A DNA stretch of 64,000 bases, taken from NCBI GenBank assembly GCA_029219385.1, contig JAQXTH010000049.1, forward strand, positions 36,161 through 100,160, read 5' to 3'. The notes under the pieces were generated by a model, which was not told the origin of the DNA, made no database searches, and was given only the letters and a program-made list of their open reading frames with translations. Below, piece by piece: positions 8,851 to 17,281 of the stretch. Source of the stretch: Prevotellaceae bacterium. GTDB lineage: Bacteria > Bacteroidota > Bacteroidia > Bacteroidales > Bacteroidaceae. Each line of letters starts with the position of its first letter. Within the stretch, counting starts at the first letter, position 1. Made by a program: the position numbers and the translations under genes.

Positions 8851-9470
8851 ATACATAATAACAATAATATATATAGTTCGTTACAAAAAAATTAACCACT
8901 CTTTTCTCTGATTTTTTTATTTTTAACAGCTCTTTGTTCCATCTGTTATTTCCCAAACCACACCACAATCACCCAAAATATTCAAACGACCTATACCTAT
9001 TCATCCTTTTGCAATTTTATTTCACAATCAAAGCAAATTATTCATTATTTCTCATGCAATCAACCTGTACAAATTACCTCGTCACATATACAATTTGACG
9101 TAAAGTAGGCAAAATCGAACGCAACACGTAAAAAAAAGCCACTTCAAACATCAAAAAAATCACGCGACGCGATCTCTCGATTTATTCTCGGCCGAAAATC
9201 TTAGTATCTCCGCCCGAAAATACTAGTATCTCCGCCCGAAAATACTAAGATTTCCGGGCGGAGATATTTCGTTAAGTCGCTTCAAAATTTTTTCAGAAAA
9301 TATCGAATAAAAATACTTTGACTCGGGATAAAATTTAGTAGGTCGGCAAACGATATTATGAGCCACACGACTCAACAAAAAACAATTTCACACAAAGTGA
9401 GTTCTGTAAACTCCCACCATAAGTGATTTTCAAGAACATTATAAAAATCAAACGTTCTTTTAAGAAAAGC
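8851..9470. other. Gene-free stretch with a repeat element
   Basis: No open frame here looks coding on either strand. The stretch is very AT-rich except for a GC-rich block at 9160-9285, described as a repeat. A weak stem AAGAAC/GTTCTT at 9432-9459 could help end the HD-domain transcript. I see no tRNA, riboswitch or clear promoter. Confidence 0.6.
9191..9268. repeat. GC-rich tandem and inverted repeat
   Basis: A 22-base unit, TAGTATCTCCGCCCGAAAATAC, occurs twice in direct tandem at 9202-9223 and 9224-9245. An inverted copy of its core, CGGGCGGAGATA, follows at 9255-9266 and can pair with TATCTCCGCCCG of either unit. A second nested inversion pairs GAAAATCTTAGTAT (9194-9207) with ATACTAAGATTTCC (9242-9255). 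The block is much richer in GC than its surroundings. It resembles an intergenic palindromic repeat of REP type rather than a terminator. Confidence 0.8.
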
Positions 9471-10010
9471 TCAACCAAAAATCTTGTGCCACTCTAAAAA
9501 TCGATCGGCACCCTCTTTCCCAAATCTCAACAGAGAATTATATGCTTGCTCAAAAGTTAAAATCGTTTCGGGACTTGATTTTGAAAAAAACTTATCTGCG
9601 TAACATACAAGTTTTTCTTCAATTGTTTCGGGATAATAATCATCTATTACTACTTTTCCTTTGAATTTCATCAAGGAATATCGCGACAATCCTGCTCCGG
9701 TATGTCGTTCACAAATGCGAGCTTCTTTTTCCATGCCGAGTTCTCGCAACAATTTTGCCCCGATAAAGCCATGTAACAAATAATGTTCCTTGCCTTTACA
9801 ATAAATTTTCGAAGCAGAAGTGGCAAACACACCGATATCATGCAACAATGCCCCTCTAAAGACAAGTTCTCTATCTATATCCAACCCCGGGTGGCTTGAC
9901 ACACACTCTAAACAACGGTTTGCAACCTGCCAACTATGTTTAAGCAAAAGCCGTCTTAAACTATCGTCGGTTGCGTAATATTTGTCTATAACGGCCAGTG
10001 GACTCATCAT
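9471..10010 (-). CDS. HD-domain phosphohydrolase-like protein
   Basis: The 179-residue protein has the metal-binding pattern of the HD superfamily: H25 in LLLKHSWQVANR, the HD pair at 57-58 in GALLHDIGVF, H80 in YLLHGFIGA and H103 in CERHTGAG. Small HD proteins of this size are usually annotated as HDIG-type phosphohydrolases acting on nucleotides or signalling nucleotides; the substrate cannot be read from the sequence. It is cytoplasmic. Its start overlaps the end of the upstream C10 peptidase gene by 50 bases in another frame, which implies translational coupling or a later non-ATG start. Two adjacent ATG codons (10010 and 10007) are both possible. Confidence 0.85.
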   Translation of the reverse strand: MMSPLAVIDKYYATDDSLRRLLLKHSWQVANRCLECVSSHPGLDIDRELVFRGALLHDIGVFATSASKIYCKGKEHYLLHGFIGAKLLRELGMEKEARICERHTGAGLSRYSLMKFKGKVVIDDYYPETIEEKLVCYADKFFSKSSPETILTFEQAYNSLLRFGKEGADRFLEWHKIFG

Positions 10011-11892
10011 ATTTTATCACTATTCTATGGTTTAATATAAAATCCTTGCGCAATGCAACATTAGGGAGATTGTGCACAACATCATCTAACCCCATATAAT
10101 CACCAGTGGAAAAAGAATACTGAAGCACCGGATTCCAGGGATTTCTCACCACAAAGGTATAATCCGTGTTTGGTTTAAGATGACCAAAAGACACCTCGTC
10201 TTCAAAATTTTCTTTAGGGGGAAGATTTAACACCGTGAAATGACGCCAGTCACCCTCTTCCACAGTAAAATCGCCTTCAAAAATACTATAAGTTAGTCGT
10301 CTGCCCGACCAATAGAGTGACGACGTATTGTTTATATTCAATCTGAACGTGGCACAGGTGTCTGCTATCTCTGTTTCATTCAACTCTATCGCCAAAGCCG
10401 GTTGATATGCCTTTTTCACGTTAACAATATCAAACGGAAGATACATAGAATCTATCATATTTACTCCCAACTTGCGCTCTCCCACTTCACTGAATTGCAA
10501 ATAAGCAACAAAAGTTGTGTCGTGTCCGGCCGCAACCATTCCGTCTGCCAAACCAAGATAGTCTATATCTACAGGAAGACCCAAGGTATCGGTTTCTGTA
10601 TATGTGAAAAGTTCTATTGGACACCACACGTCAACATCACTCTTATTACTAATATCAATATAGGCTCCCATATACATATTTGTATCGGGCTCCCGATTAA
10701 ACACAATGGTATCAATATCTACCCTATGCTCTACAGCCAAAGTATCGTCTGTGACATACTCCACACTGTCAGGATTTAAAAACAATGCTTGTTGCAGATG
10801 GTTCAAACCAAACACAGTGCCCTCAAATGTAGGTTCCAAGGGGTGTTCTTGAGGAGTCAATACGCTCAAATCAAAATAACCATCATATTGACCACCATAC
10901 CCCCAAGTGATATGAAAATAGCCATCGGCATCTATTCCGTCAACAACAAAAGCATGTCCCCCACCACTTGTAGTATAGCCTGCATATACAATCGGGCGTT
11001 CTGCTGACAACTCGTTGAGCAACAAATCAAACCAACGGCGTGGAGAATAATCATACTGATTTATACATCTCACATATTTATAACCAAACGCACGACGCAA
11101 AGGTTCAACAAGTCGTTCGAGTTTTGCTCCCGAAGAACCGACTCCCCAATCCATTCTACACGCAACACCCAAATAATACGACAACTCTGCAACGGCCTTT
11201 GCCTCCACATCTGAATAATATCCGTCAACATATTGATCAAGAATATTATCAAAATCTATCTTCGTACCTGCTTTAATCGTGACAATCTCACCATTATTAT
11301 CAGAACGAAATCCCGCTATAGTGTCATTAAGATATTGCGGATATTTGTAATGGCTCACAACCTGCTCGGTTGCCGTTGCAACACAACCAACAAGACAACG
11401 CTCCAGACTGACAGCACCGTCATCATAAATATAATAAGGACAAAGCATATTATATGGCGCAGATTGGTGACGCACACTACTGACCAACGGACTTATCGGC
11501 AAAGAAAAACCATCGGCCTTTGCCCACTCTACATTTCTGTTTACAGACGAAACCAGGCTTTGTTTAACTCTTAATATATTATATAATGCCGCAGGCATTT
11601 CTCCTGCCGAACACGTTCCCCAACCGGCAACATTAGCATTATTGTCGTTGCCACAAACCAATACGAAAAAATCTTCTTGATTGGATTTAACCATTGCCAG
11701 ATTATCTGAAGATTTCAAAATCACCAAATCTTCAGCACGACTAAAAGATTTAGATTTGCTTACCCTACCCTCAAGACTCTTTTTTTTAATAAAATCGAGA
11801 GAAAGCCTCAACGCACATTCGTCCGACAAACCTTGCGCAGACATGATGAGACAAGACATAAGCAAAACAAATAAAAACATTACATATTTCAT
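9961..11892 (-). CDS. Secreted C10 family cysteine peptidase (streptopain/interpain-like)
   Basis: The 643-residue protein has a signal peptide (MKYVMFLFVLLMSCLIMSAQ), a propeptide of about 120 residues and a C10 peptidase domain (about 135-360). The catalytic cysteine is C170 in LVGCVATATEQVVSHYKYP and the histidine H313 in GGGHAFVVDGI, followed by FHITWGYGGQYDGYF. These match streptopain of Streptococcus and interpain of Prevotella, where the usual string is CVATAMAQ. About 280 residues of beta-rich sequence follow, ending in YDESTGRYRQILRNRR, which could be a sorting or adhesion region. A -7 promoter box ends only five bases before the ATG, so either the message is leaderless or the true start is Met5 (11880). 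Confidence 0.9.
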   Translation of the reverse strand: MKYVMFLFVLLMSCLIMSAQGLSDECALRLSLDFIKKKSLEGRVSKSKSFSRAEDLVILKSSDNLAMVKSNQEDFFVLVCGNDNNANVAGWGTCSAGEMPAALYNILRVKQSLVSSVNRNVEWAKADGFSLPISPLVSSVRHQSAPYNMLCPYYIYDDGAVSLERCLVGCVATATEQVVSHYKYPQYLNDTIAGFRSDNNGEIVTIKAGTKIDFDNILDQYVDGYYSDVEAKAVAELSYYLGVACRMDWGVGSSGAKLERLVEPLRRAFGYKYVRCINQYDYSPRRWFDLLLNELSAERPIVYAGYTTSGGGHAFVVDGIDADGYFHITWGYGGQYDGYFDLSVLTPQEHPLEPTFEGTVFGLNHLQQALFLNPDSVEYVTDDTLAVEHRVDIDTIVFNREPDTNMYMGAYIDISNKSDVDVWCPIELFTYTETDTLGLPVDIDYLGLADGMVAAGHDTTFVAYLQFSEVGERKLGVNMIDSMYLPFDIVNVKKAYQPALAIELNETEIADTCATFRLNINNTSSLYWSGRRLTYSIFEGDFTVEEGDWRHFTVLNLPPKENFEDEVSFGHLKPNTDYTFVVRNPWNPVLQYSFSTGDYMGLDDVVHNLPNVALRKDFILNHRIVIKYDESTGRYRQILRNRR

Positions 11893-11897
11893 AACGG

Positions 11898-11905
11898 CAA
11901 AGGTA
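11898..11905 (-). promoter_or_regulatory. -7 promoter element of the C10 peptidase gene
   Basis: The minus strand reads TACCTTTG, a good match to TAnnTTTG, but the -33 box is not at the normal distance (TTTG lies 12 bases upstream). It is unusually close to the start codon at 11892. Confidence 0.4.
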
Positions 11906-12018
11906 ACAACTTCGCCTCAAACTCAGATTGAAAAACTCACAAAATATCTTCGTTTTCAACAAAAGTAAAAAAAACAGCACTAAAATCACGCTCCGACTTT
12001 AAAAAAATCCAAAATCAC

Positions 12019-12049
12019 TTTGAAGATTAAAAATAAAGCACTACTTTTG
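12019..12049 (+). promoter_or_regulatory. Promoter of tRNA-Lys
   Basis: A -33 TTTG (12019-12022) and a -7 TACTTTTG (12042-12049) are separated by 19 bases, the standard Bacteroidota spacing. The tRNA begins 40 bases after the -7 box. Confidence 0.8.
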
Positions 12050-12088
12050 CAGCGCAAAACAAAAGAAAGAAGATTTTTCTTTGAAAAT

Positions 12089-12161
12089 GCGTCCTTAGCT
12101 CAGTTGGTAGAGCAATTGACTCTTAATCAATGGGTCCAGGGTTCGAGCCCCTGAGGGCGTA
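12089..12161 (+). tRNA. tRNA-Lys (CTT anticodon)
   Basis: The 73-base cloverleaf has acceptor arms GCGTCCT/AGGGCGT, a D-arm GCTC...GAGC with AGTTGGTA, anticodon stem ATTGA/TCAAT around loop CTCTTAA (anticodon CTT, reading AAG), and a T-arm CAGGG-TTCGAGC-CCCTG. The discriminator is A and no CCA is encoded. A promoter lies upstream and a terminator hairpin follows directly. Confidence 0.95.
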
Positions 12162-12166
12162 CAATC

Positions 12167-12207
12167 AAGAGGTTAGGTTACAATAGTTTCCTAACCTCTT
12201 CTTTTAT
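12167..12207 (+). terminator. Terminator of tRNA-Lys
   Basis: Perfect 11-base stem AAGAGGTTAGG (12167-12177) with CCTAACCTCTT (12190-12200), followed by CTTTTATA. Confidence 0.85.
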
Positions 12208-12229
12208 ATATACCACATTTTCCTTTCAC

Positions 12230-12265
12230 AACAAAAAAAAGAGGCGCGTCGTAACGCACCTCTTT
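12230..12265 (-). terminator. Terminator of the propeller-protein gene
   Basis: On the minus strand AAAGAGGTGCG (12265-12255) pairs with CGCGCCTCTTT (12248-12238) around a short loop, with one mismatch, followed by a run of T. It lies 22 bases past the stop of the gene ending at 12287. Confidence 0.85.
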
Positions 12266-12286
12266 CATTATTGAAAACATCAGTTT

Positions 12287-13300
12287 TTACTTAATCTTTT
12301 CGTAGATATAAACCTCATGGATTTCCTTGGTGTATCCTTCAGCGGTGAATGGGCCCTGGCTCATGCCAAGAATAATCTGAGTACCACGGTTGTTGAGAAC
12401 GAGAAGATCGTCGGTAACAGGGTCAATGCAAAGACCTTCGATTTCGCCTGCACGACGGAAGTCGGTCATCTCCTTGAGAAGCTCTACGCGACCACCCATT
12501 GCACCACCGGCGATTTCACCTGTGCGCTTAACAACCTTGCCATCCTTATCGGTCTTAACCGACCAAGGAGTATCTTTCACAGGTTCTGTGCCCTGAACAA
12601 GACCGGTGTAAGGAGCACCGGTGATATCCATCTTGTACACATTGTCAGCAATGTGATATGTAGACTCACCATCATCAGCAGCAAGAAGCATTGTGCCATC
12701 TACAATAAAGATACCTTGAGTCCAATATGGTTCAGGACGGCATTGTACCTTTGTATAGTATTGTTTTGTCTCAAGGCTGTAAGCATATACATAGCGGCTG
12801 TCTACCCAGTCAGAAAGCCAAACGAGATTGCGCTCGCGGTCAACAGCAACACCAGAAACCTCTACCTGACCAGACTCAGGACGCCAAGGAATGCTCTCTA
12901 CATACTGAAGAGTTTTTGCATCATAAATGTCAACAGAGATATTCACGCCACGACCGAGATTGAAATACTCATTGCCGGTGTAAATCTTGCCATCATACAC
13001 ATCGATGTCACCAAAGTGGTTTGCACCACCCTTTTTAGGATCGGGGTTGTTGAACAACGGGTCAATGAAATTGCCCTTTTCGTCCTTAGTTTGAACTCTC
13101 TTCTGAACAAGTTTCCAATTGCGGTCGAATTTGTAAAGACCACGAGTGTCAGATACATAGAAGTAGTCCTTGTCAGCAGCGATACCCTGACGACCGGGCA
13201 CTTCAACTACCTTTTTCAAACGATACTCAGTACCAAGGTGCTGAGCGTAAGCAGCTGTAGATGCAACAGCAACTGCAAGCATTACAAAAAGCTTCTTCAT
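12287..13300 (-). CDS. Secreted beta-propeller-like protein of unknown function
   Basis: The 337-residue protein has a clear signal peptide (MKKLFVMLAVAVASTAAYAQ) and then repeats of about 50-60 residues, each with a 'hydrophobic-D-x-hydrophobic-Y/V-x-x' strand pattern: IAADKDYFYVSDTRGLYKFD, GDIDVYDGKIYTGNEYF, SGVAVDRERNLVWLSDW, QGIFIVDGTMLLAADDGE and EIEGLCIDPVTDDLLVLNN. That is the pattern of SdiA-regulated/NHL-type beta-propellers. It is the last gene of the glycerol-phosphate locus, downstream of a phosphate-type porin, so a periplasmic or surface role in handling a phosphorylated ligand is a reasonable guess. I see no catalytic signature. A terminator separates it from the porin gene and I find no clear promoter of its own, so its expression may depend on readthrough. 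Confidence 0.75.
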   Translation of the reverse strand: MKKLFVMLAVAVASTAAYAQHLGTEYRLKKVVEVPGRQGIAADKDYFYVSDTRGLYKFDRNWKLVQKRVQTKDEKGNFIDPLFNNPDPKKGGANHFGDIDVYDGKIYTGNEYFNLGRGVNISVDIYDAKTLQYVESIPWRPESGQVEVSGVAVDRERNLVWLSDWVDSRYVYAYSLETKQYYTKVQCRPEPYWTQGIFIVDGTMLLAADDGESTYHIADNVYKMDITGAPYTGLVQGTEPVKDTPWSVKTDKDGKVVKRTGEIAGGAMGGRVELLKEMTDFRRAGEIEGLCIDPVTDDLLVLNNRGTQIILGMSQGPFTAEGYTKEIHEVYIYEKIK

Positions 13301-13370
13301 AATAATTGAAAGTTATTAGTTAGTTAATAAAAAGAATGTCGTAAAACAATTATTGTGTGTTAGAATATGG

Positions 13371-13420
13371 ATATAAAAAGAGTGTGAACCCGCCCCAACT
13401 CAAAAAGAACGGGCTCACAC
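13371..13420 (-). terminator. Terminator between the porin and propeller genes
   Basis: On the minus strand GTGTGAGCCCG (13420-13410) pairs with CGGGTTCACAC (13392-13382), allowing one G-T wobble, followed by TCTTTTTATAT. It lies between two same-strand genes and so could reduce the level of the downstream propeller message. Confidence 0.75.
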
Positions 13421-13466
13421 CGACGGGTTTGATAAGACCTATTTAAATCAAATCAACTTCAAAATA

Positions 13467-14567
13467 TTAGAACTTGAAGAGACCCATGATCTGTACCTGC
13501 TCAGCAGTCTTGTAACCGGGATTGTTATCACCATACATAGTGTGAGCAGCATTTACTTGGATCTTAGTGTTCTTTGTCAACTGATATGTGCAACCCAAGA
13601 GGATACGGTTGTAGTTGTTGGCATTTGCGATGTTAGTGCGATCCTGATACCAGTCCCAACGTGCAATGGGGAGGATTTTGCCAAAGTGGTAGCCAATAAG
13701 ACCATAAGCACCCTGCTCCTTAACACCGGCACCGTTCATCATACCATATTCAGCGCGTACATCAAAACCTTCGGGATTGTTGTACCATGCACCACCTACG
13801 AAACGGTTAAGTTCTGTACCTCTGTCTTCTGCAGAAGTCATACTTTTTTCCATAGAACCAAATGTATAAGTAGCCTTTACGTTGAAGTATTTGAAAGGTT
13901 TGAAAGTACCACTTACATAAACGTCCTTAGAGGTATTGTTATCGTCCTTGCAAGGAAGTTGACCATTGGTAAGGGCAACATCATAGTGGAAGTAAGGAGT
14001 AACATCACCAATAAACATGATACCGAGGTCACGACCATAATCTACGAAGTTGTAAGAATACGGATTGCGGCAAGCCATGCGATAAACAATGTTAGAGAAG
14101 TCTACAGTTTCCAAAGTAGCAGGAGAGATGTCGTAGTTCTCATAACCGAGCGGAGTATAGAACTGACCTACGCGAACCTTAAACTCGGGCATAATCTTCC
14201 AAGTTGCGAAAGCGTCCATTACCTGAATGTTCTTCTGACCATTACCGTTGGTAGAACCTGCGATACCATTGAAAGCTTCAATCTGGAGACGGAAATCAAT
14301 GTTTTCGCCGCAGTTACCATCCATGATTAAGCGAAGACGCTTAGCCTGGAATGTAGATTTAGCGGTACCTTCTTTAGGAGTGTTGGTATAGTTCCAACCA
14401 GTCTGCAAATAACCGGAGATTTTGGGAAGTGCAGAGCAAGGAGCAGCCTGAGCTGTGGCAGTAGCAACCTCGATGTTAGAGGTTTCAACATTTTCTTCGT
14501 TTTCGTTTGCAGCAAAAATCGGGCTAAAAGCCAATGCTACGATCGGGAGTACAAATAAACGTTTCAT
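13467..14567 (-). CDS. Phosphate-selective porin O/P family outer-membrane porin
   Basis: The 366-residue protein has a signal peptide (MKRLFVLPIVALAFSPIFAA), a short Ala/Glu/Thr-rich linker, then a beta-barrel beginning ISGYLQTGWNYTNT and ending in the terminal Phe typical of barrels (QIMGLFKF). The strings FQAKRLRLIMDGN, FRLQIEAFN, FKVRVGQFYTPLGYENY and NFVDYGRDLGIMF are characteristic of the OprO/OprP family (PF07396). The neighbours (GlpT-like transporters, a phosphatase) suggest it admits phosphorylated glycerol compounds rather than only phosphate. It has its own promoter (14662-14691), so it can be expressed apart from the glp genes. Confidence 0.88.
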   Translation of the reverse strand: MKRLFVLPIVALAFSPIFAANENEENVETSNIEVATATAQAAPCSALPKISGYLQTGWNYTNTPKEGTAKSTFQAKRLRLIMDGNCGENIDFRLQIEAFNGIAGSTNGNGQKNIQVMDAFATWKIMPEFKVRVGQFYTPLGYENYDISPATLETVDFSNIVYRMACRNPYSYNFVDYGRDLGIMFIGDVTPYFHYDVALTNGQLPCKDDNNTSKDVYVSGTFKPFKYFNVKATYTFGSMEKSMTSAEDRGTELNRFVGGAWYNNPEGFDVRAEYGMMNGAGVKEQGAYGLIGYHFGKILPIARWDWYQDRTNIANANNYNRILLGCTYQLTKNTKIQVNAAHTMYGDNNPGYKTAEQVQIMGLFKF

Positions 14568-14661
14568 GCTTAAAAAATTTTAAAAATTAATAATTACACA
14601 ATTTATTTGAGTTGTTTTACGTATTGTTGTCTTATTTAGACTTTTGCCATATTAGACAGTA

Positions 14662-14691
14662 CAAAGATAACACTATTTTAGAACTTACAAA
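14662..14691 (-). promoter_or_regulatory. Promoter of the porin gene
   Basis: The minus strand carries a -33 TTTG (14691-14688) and a -7 TATCTTTG (14669-14662) separated by 18 bases. The porin ATG is at 14567, leaving a 5' leader of about 90 bases. Confidence 0.7.
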
Positions 14692-14732
14692 GCTTTTTTA
14701 GACTTTTTTCGATGTTTTCAGCCTGTTTTGTG

Positions 14733-15608
14733 TTAAACGCCCTTAATTTTGCGTGCTTTAATGAGCAATTTGCCGAACTCTTCTATGTTTAGTGCCGTTA
14801 TGTCGGGTTGTGGTGTGGAATTGATAGCTGTTTCGAGCGTGGTCTCTCCCGAAAGCACCAAAACCCCTACTCCTCCGGCATTTTGAGCAGTGCGAACATC
14901 TGTATATATTCTGTCACCACACATGGCGATCTCCTCGGGTTGAAGCCCGAATTTTTCTCTGATACCTTCAAGCATTCCCGGATTTGGTTTACCTATTACA
15001 ATATCAGCCTTTCGCCCACAAGCAGCCTCAATACATTTTTGTATCGAACCGCAATCGACCAAGATCACGTCTTGATCTGTTGGGCAAACCCAATCCGGAT
15101 TGGTGGCAATATAGGGCACTCCCTGCGAAGCCCACCATGTTGCACGACACAAGCGTGAATAAGTCAAAGTGGTGTCAAAGGCAACGACAAGAATATCGGG
15201 CCTCTCATCAGGGCTGTCTGCCACAGACTCAAAACCTGCATCTTGAAATTCCTTTATCATGCTCGGAGTTCCTAATAAAAATAGGCGTCTTGCTTCGGGG
15301 AAATGTGTTTTGATATACTCTATTGTTGAAATTGCAGACGTGTACATTTCGTCGGGAGTAGCAGCAATACCGAGTTTTTCCAAGCGTTTCAAATAATCCT
15401 CCCTGCTTTTTGTAGGATTGTTTGTGAGAAAAGAATAACCAATGCCGTTATCCGTAAGAGTCTGCAAAAAAGGTTTGGTGTAAGGAAAAAGAGTAGAGCC
15501 CATATATATGGTGCCATCCATATCAAGAGCAACGTGTTTGATTTTTGAGCAAGCACTCATGAGTTGCTCCTCGCTCATTGGCGACATATACTTATCAAAA
15601 TCAACCAT
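14733..15608 (-). CDS. HAD-IIA family phosphatase (NagD/PGP-like)
   Basis: The protein shows the HAD-IIA pattern: nucleophile motif VALDMDGTIYMG, the second motif FLTNNPTKSREDYLKRLEKLG, a C2 cap of about 130 residues, then KPNPGMLEGIREKFG and CGDRIYTDVRTAQNAG. Enzymes of this subclass remove phosphate from small organophosphates such as glycerol-3-phosphate, phosphoglycolate and NMP. Beside two organophosphate antiporters, G3P is an attractive substrate, but that is inference. I choose Met20 (ATG 15608, MVDFDKYMSPMSEEQL), giving 291 residues, because a well-formed promoter (15668-15697) predicts transcription starting near 15661, which excludes the outermost ATG at 15665. Met12 (15632) remains possible. 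Confidence 0.88.
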   Translation of the reverse strand: MVDFDKYMSPMSEEQLMSACSKIKHVALDMDGTIYMGSTLFPYTKPFLQTLTDNGIGYSFLTNNPTKSREDYLKRLEKLGIAATPDEMYTSAISTIEYIKTHFPEARRLFLLGTPSMIKEFQDAGFESVADSPDERPDILVVAFDTTLTYSRLCRATWWASQGVPYIATNPDWVCPTDQDVILVDCGSIQKCIEAACGRKADIVIGKPNPGMLEGIREKFGLQPEEIAMCGDRIYTDVRTAQNAGGVGVLVLSGETTLETAINSTPQPDITALNIEEFGKLLIKARKIKGV

Positions 15609-15667
15609 AACTATATATAAATAATGTGTCATGTCTCCCAAAAAGATTTCTCTCTCGAAAGACATGA

Positions 15668-15697
15668 CAAAGATAGAGATTAATTTTAACCTACAAA
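15668..15697 (-). promoter_or_regulatory. Promoter of the HAD phosphatase gene
   Basis: The minus strand shows a -33 TTTG (15697-15694) and a -7 TATCTTTG (15675-15668) 18 bases apart. It overlaps the end of the open frame's farthest ATG and thereby decides the start of the gene. Confidence 0.75.
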
Positions 15698-15748
15698 CAA
15701 TTTAGGGGTTAAAATTCAATGAATTTCAAAAAAACTAACAAATTACCT

Positions 15749-17233
15749 TTATTCGTCGTATTTTATTTTAGAAGCACGCTCATATCCATCACGCGGAGCC
15801 TGCCACATTGAAATCAAAATAAACATGCCGATAAACGCCACGACAATAATGGTAGAAAACACTCCAGTCCAGCCAAATGCAGAGTCTGCAATATAGCCTA
15901 CAAGCAGTCCCGAAAGACCTGCACCGAGATAACCCAAAATGCCGGCAATTCCATTGGCACGCGCAGAAGCCTCTTTGGTAGCTTGGTTGCCAAGTTCTAT
16001 ACCTATCAATGCTTGAGGGCCATAGATAAAGAAACCGGCACCAACAAGCACGGCAGCCGTAACACCAAGACCGGCTGTATCGGGAAGAAAACGGAAAATA
16101 AGCATAAACAAACCTGCACCTGCCATGCAGACCACACACATGCGATGTCCTTTTCCTTTAAATAATTTGTCTGTAAGCCAACCGGCACACAAAGTACCCA
16201 CGATACCGGCAATTTCAAAGGCAGCGACAGTCCAAGCAGCATCCTTAATATTCAAACCGCGACTCTCAGTAAGAAACTTAGGACCCCAATCAAGAATACC
16301 CATACGAACGACATAAACAAAGAGATTGGCAATACAGAAAGTCCACACCCAACGATTTTTCCAAACCATTTCGAGTTCAAATTTTTTCTTTGCAGCCTTG
16401 TTCACGGTTTCTTTCAATTTTCCAAGTCCGGTATCGGGCAAATCGGGAAGCCCCACATCTTTAGGCTCGTCTCGCAAAGCGATAAGAATGTAAACAGCTC
16501 CGGCAACCGCCAACATCGCAGGAATATAGAAACACCATTTCCAAGCACCTATATGTGCGGCATAAGAGAGTGCCTGTTCGGCAGCCTTTGCATCGCCACC
16601 CAAATTGGCAGTTATGTTGGCCACCACTTCAGCATTGGCACTGAGATCTGTGCCAAGATTGCCCATAAGATAACCACACAAAACCACTGCGAGCGAAGCT
16701 CCGACAGAGTGAGAGCAATTCCAAACAGACATCTTTGTTGCCAACTCAGAAGGATGAATCCAATGTGGCAAAATTCGTGCACACGGAGGATAGCCCATTC
16801 CTTGGAAATATTGATTAAGAATAATGGTTACTCCCATCACAAGTGTGAGGGTCTCTATCATACGGGGACCGTTTTGTTCTCCCGTTATAAGACAACTCAG
16901 ATCGGCACCAAAACCAAACGCAAAATTCGCCAAAGCACACAAGAACAAACCAACAGCCATCACTATACGACCGCGAACACGATCAACCACATAGCCATTG
17001 ATAAAGCGTGAGAAGCCATAAATCAAAGAGCCGGCAAATATAATCCAACCAAAACTTTTGTTAGAAATGCCATATTCGGCAGTAAGACCGGGCATCGCGA
17101 GCGAGAAATTCTTACGTACAAAATAAAACAACGCATAACCTATCATGGTTACAGCGATAGTACTCATCTGCCACTTTAGAAACTTCTTGCGATGTTCACC
17201 TAAAGGTGCATAAACAGATTTTTTTGCTTCCAT
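15749..17233 (-). CDS. Organophosphate:phosphate antiporter (second GlpT/UhpT-family transporter)
   Basis: This 494-residue, roughly 12-helix inner-membrane protein belongs to the OPA branch of the major facilitator superfamily. It shares IGYALFYFVRKNFSLAMPGL, YFQGMGYPPCARILPHW and MSVWNCSHSVGASL with GlpT and UhpT, and ends with GNQATKEASARANGIAGILGYLGAG. It differs clearly from the neighbouring GlpT: a longer loop after helix 3 and a polar insert of about 30 residues (LGTDLSANAEVVANITANLG) after helix 6. It may carry a different ester such as a hexose phosphate, phosphoglycerate or a glycerophosphodiester. It starts 48 bases after glpT with no promoter of its own, and so belongs to the glp operon. 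Confidence 0.85.
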   Translation of the reverse strand: MEAKKSVYAPLGEHRKKFLKWQMSTIAVTMIGYALFYFVRKNFSLAMPGLTAEYGISNKSFGWIIFAGSLIYGFSRFINGYVVDRVRGRIVMAVGLFLCALANFAFGFGADLSCLITGEQNGPRMIETLTLVMGVTIILNQYFQGMGYPPCARILPHWIHPSELATKMSVWNCSHSVGASLAVVLCGYLMGNLGTDLSANAEVVANITANLGGDAKAAEQALSYAAHIGAWKWCFYIPAMLAVAGAVYILIALRDEPKDVGLPDLPDTGLGKLKETVNKAAKKKFELEMVWKNRWVWTFCIANLFVYVVRMGILDWGPKFLTESRGLNIKDAAWTVAAFEIAGIVGTLCAGWLTDKLFKGKGHRMCVVCMAGAGLFMLIFRFLPDTAGLGVTAAVLVGAGFFIYGPQALIGIELGNQATKEASARANGIAGILGYLGAGLSGLLVGYIADSAFGWTGVFSTIIVVAFIGMFILISMWQAPRDGYERASKIKYDE

Positions 17234-17281
17234 AATGAATAGTATTTTAGATTGTTATGATTTAAATGTCAATTATACTAT

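Noticed and set aside
9191..9268. Possible CRISPR array from the 22-base repeat
   Set aside because: Only two copies, directly abutting with no spacers, plus an inverted copy; no cas genes in the window.
12317..13309. Long plus-strand open frame of 330 codons opposite the propeller gene
   Set aside because: It is the antisense shadow of a gene with a clear signal peptide, repeats and terminator; the composition (Cys/Ile/Thr-rich) is not protein-like.
13542..14330. Plus-strand open frame of 262 codons opposite the porin gene
   Set aside because: Antisense shadow of a recognisable OprO/P porin; no promoter or family match.
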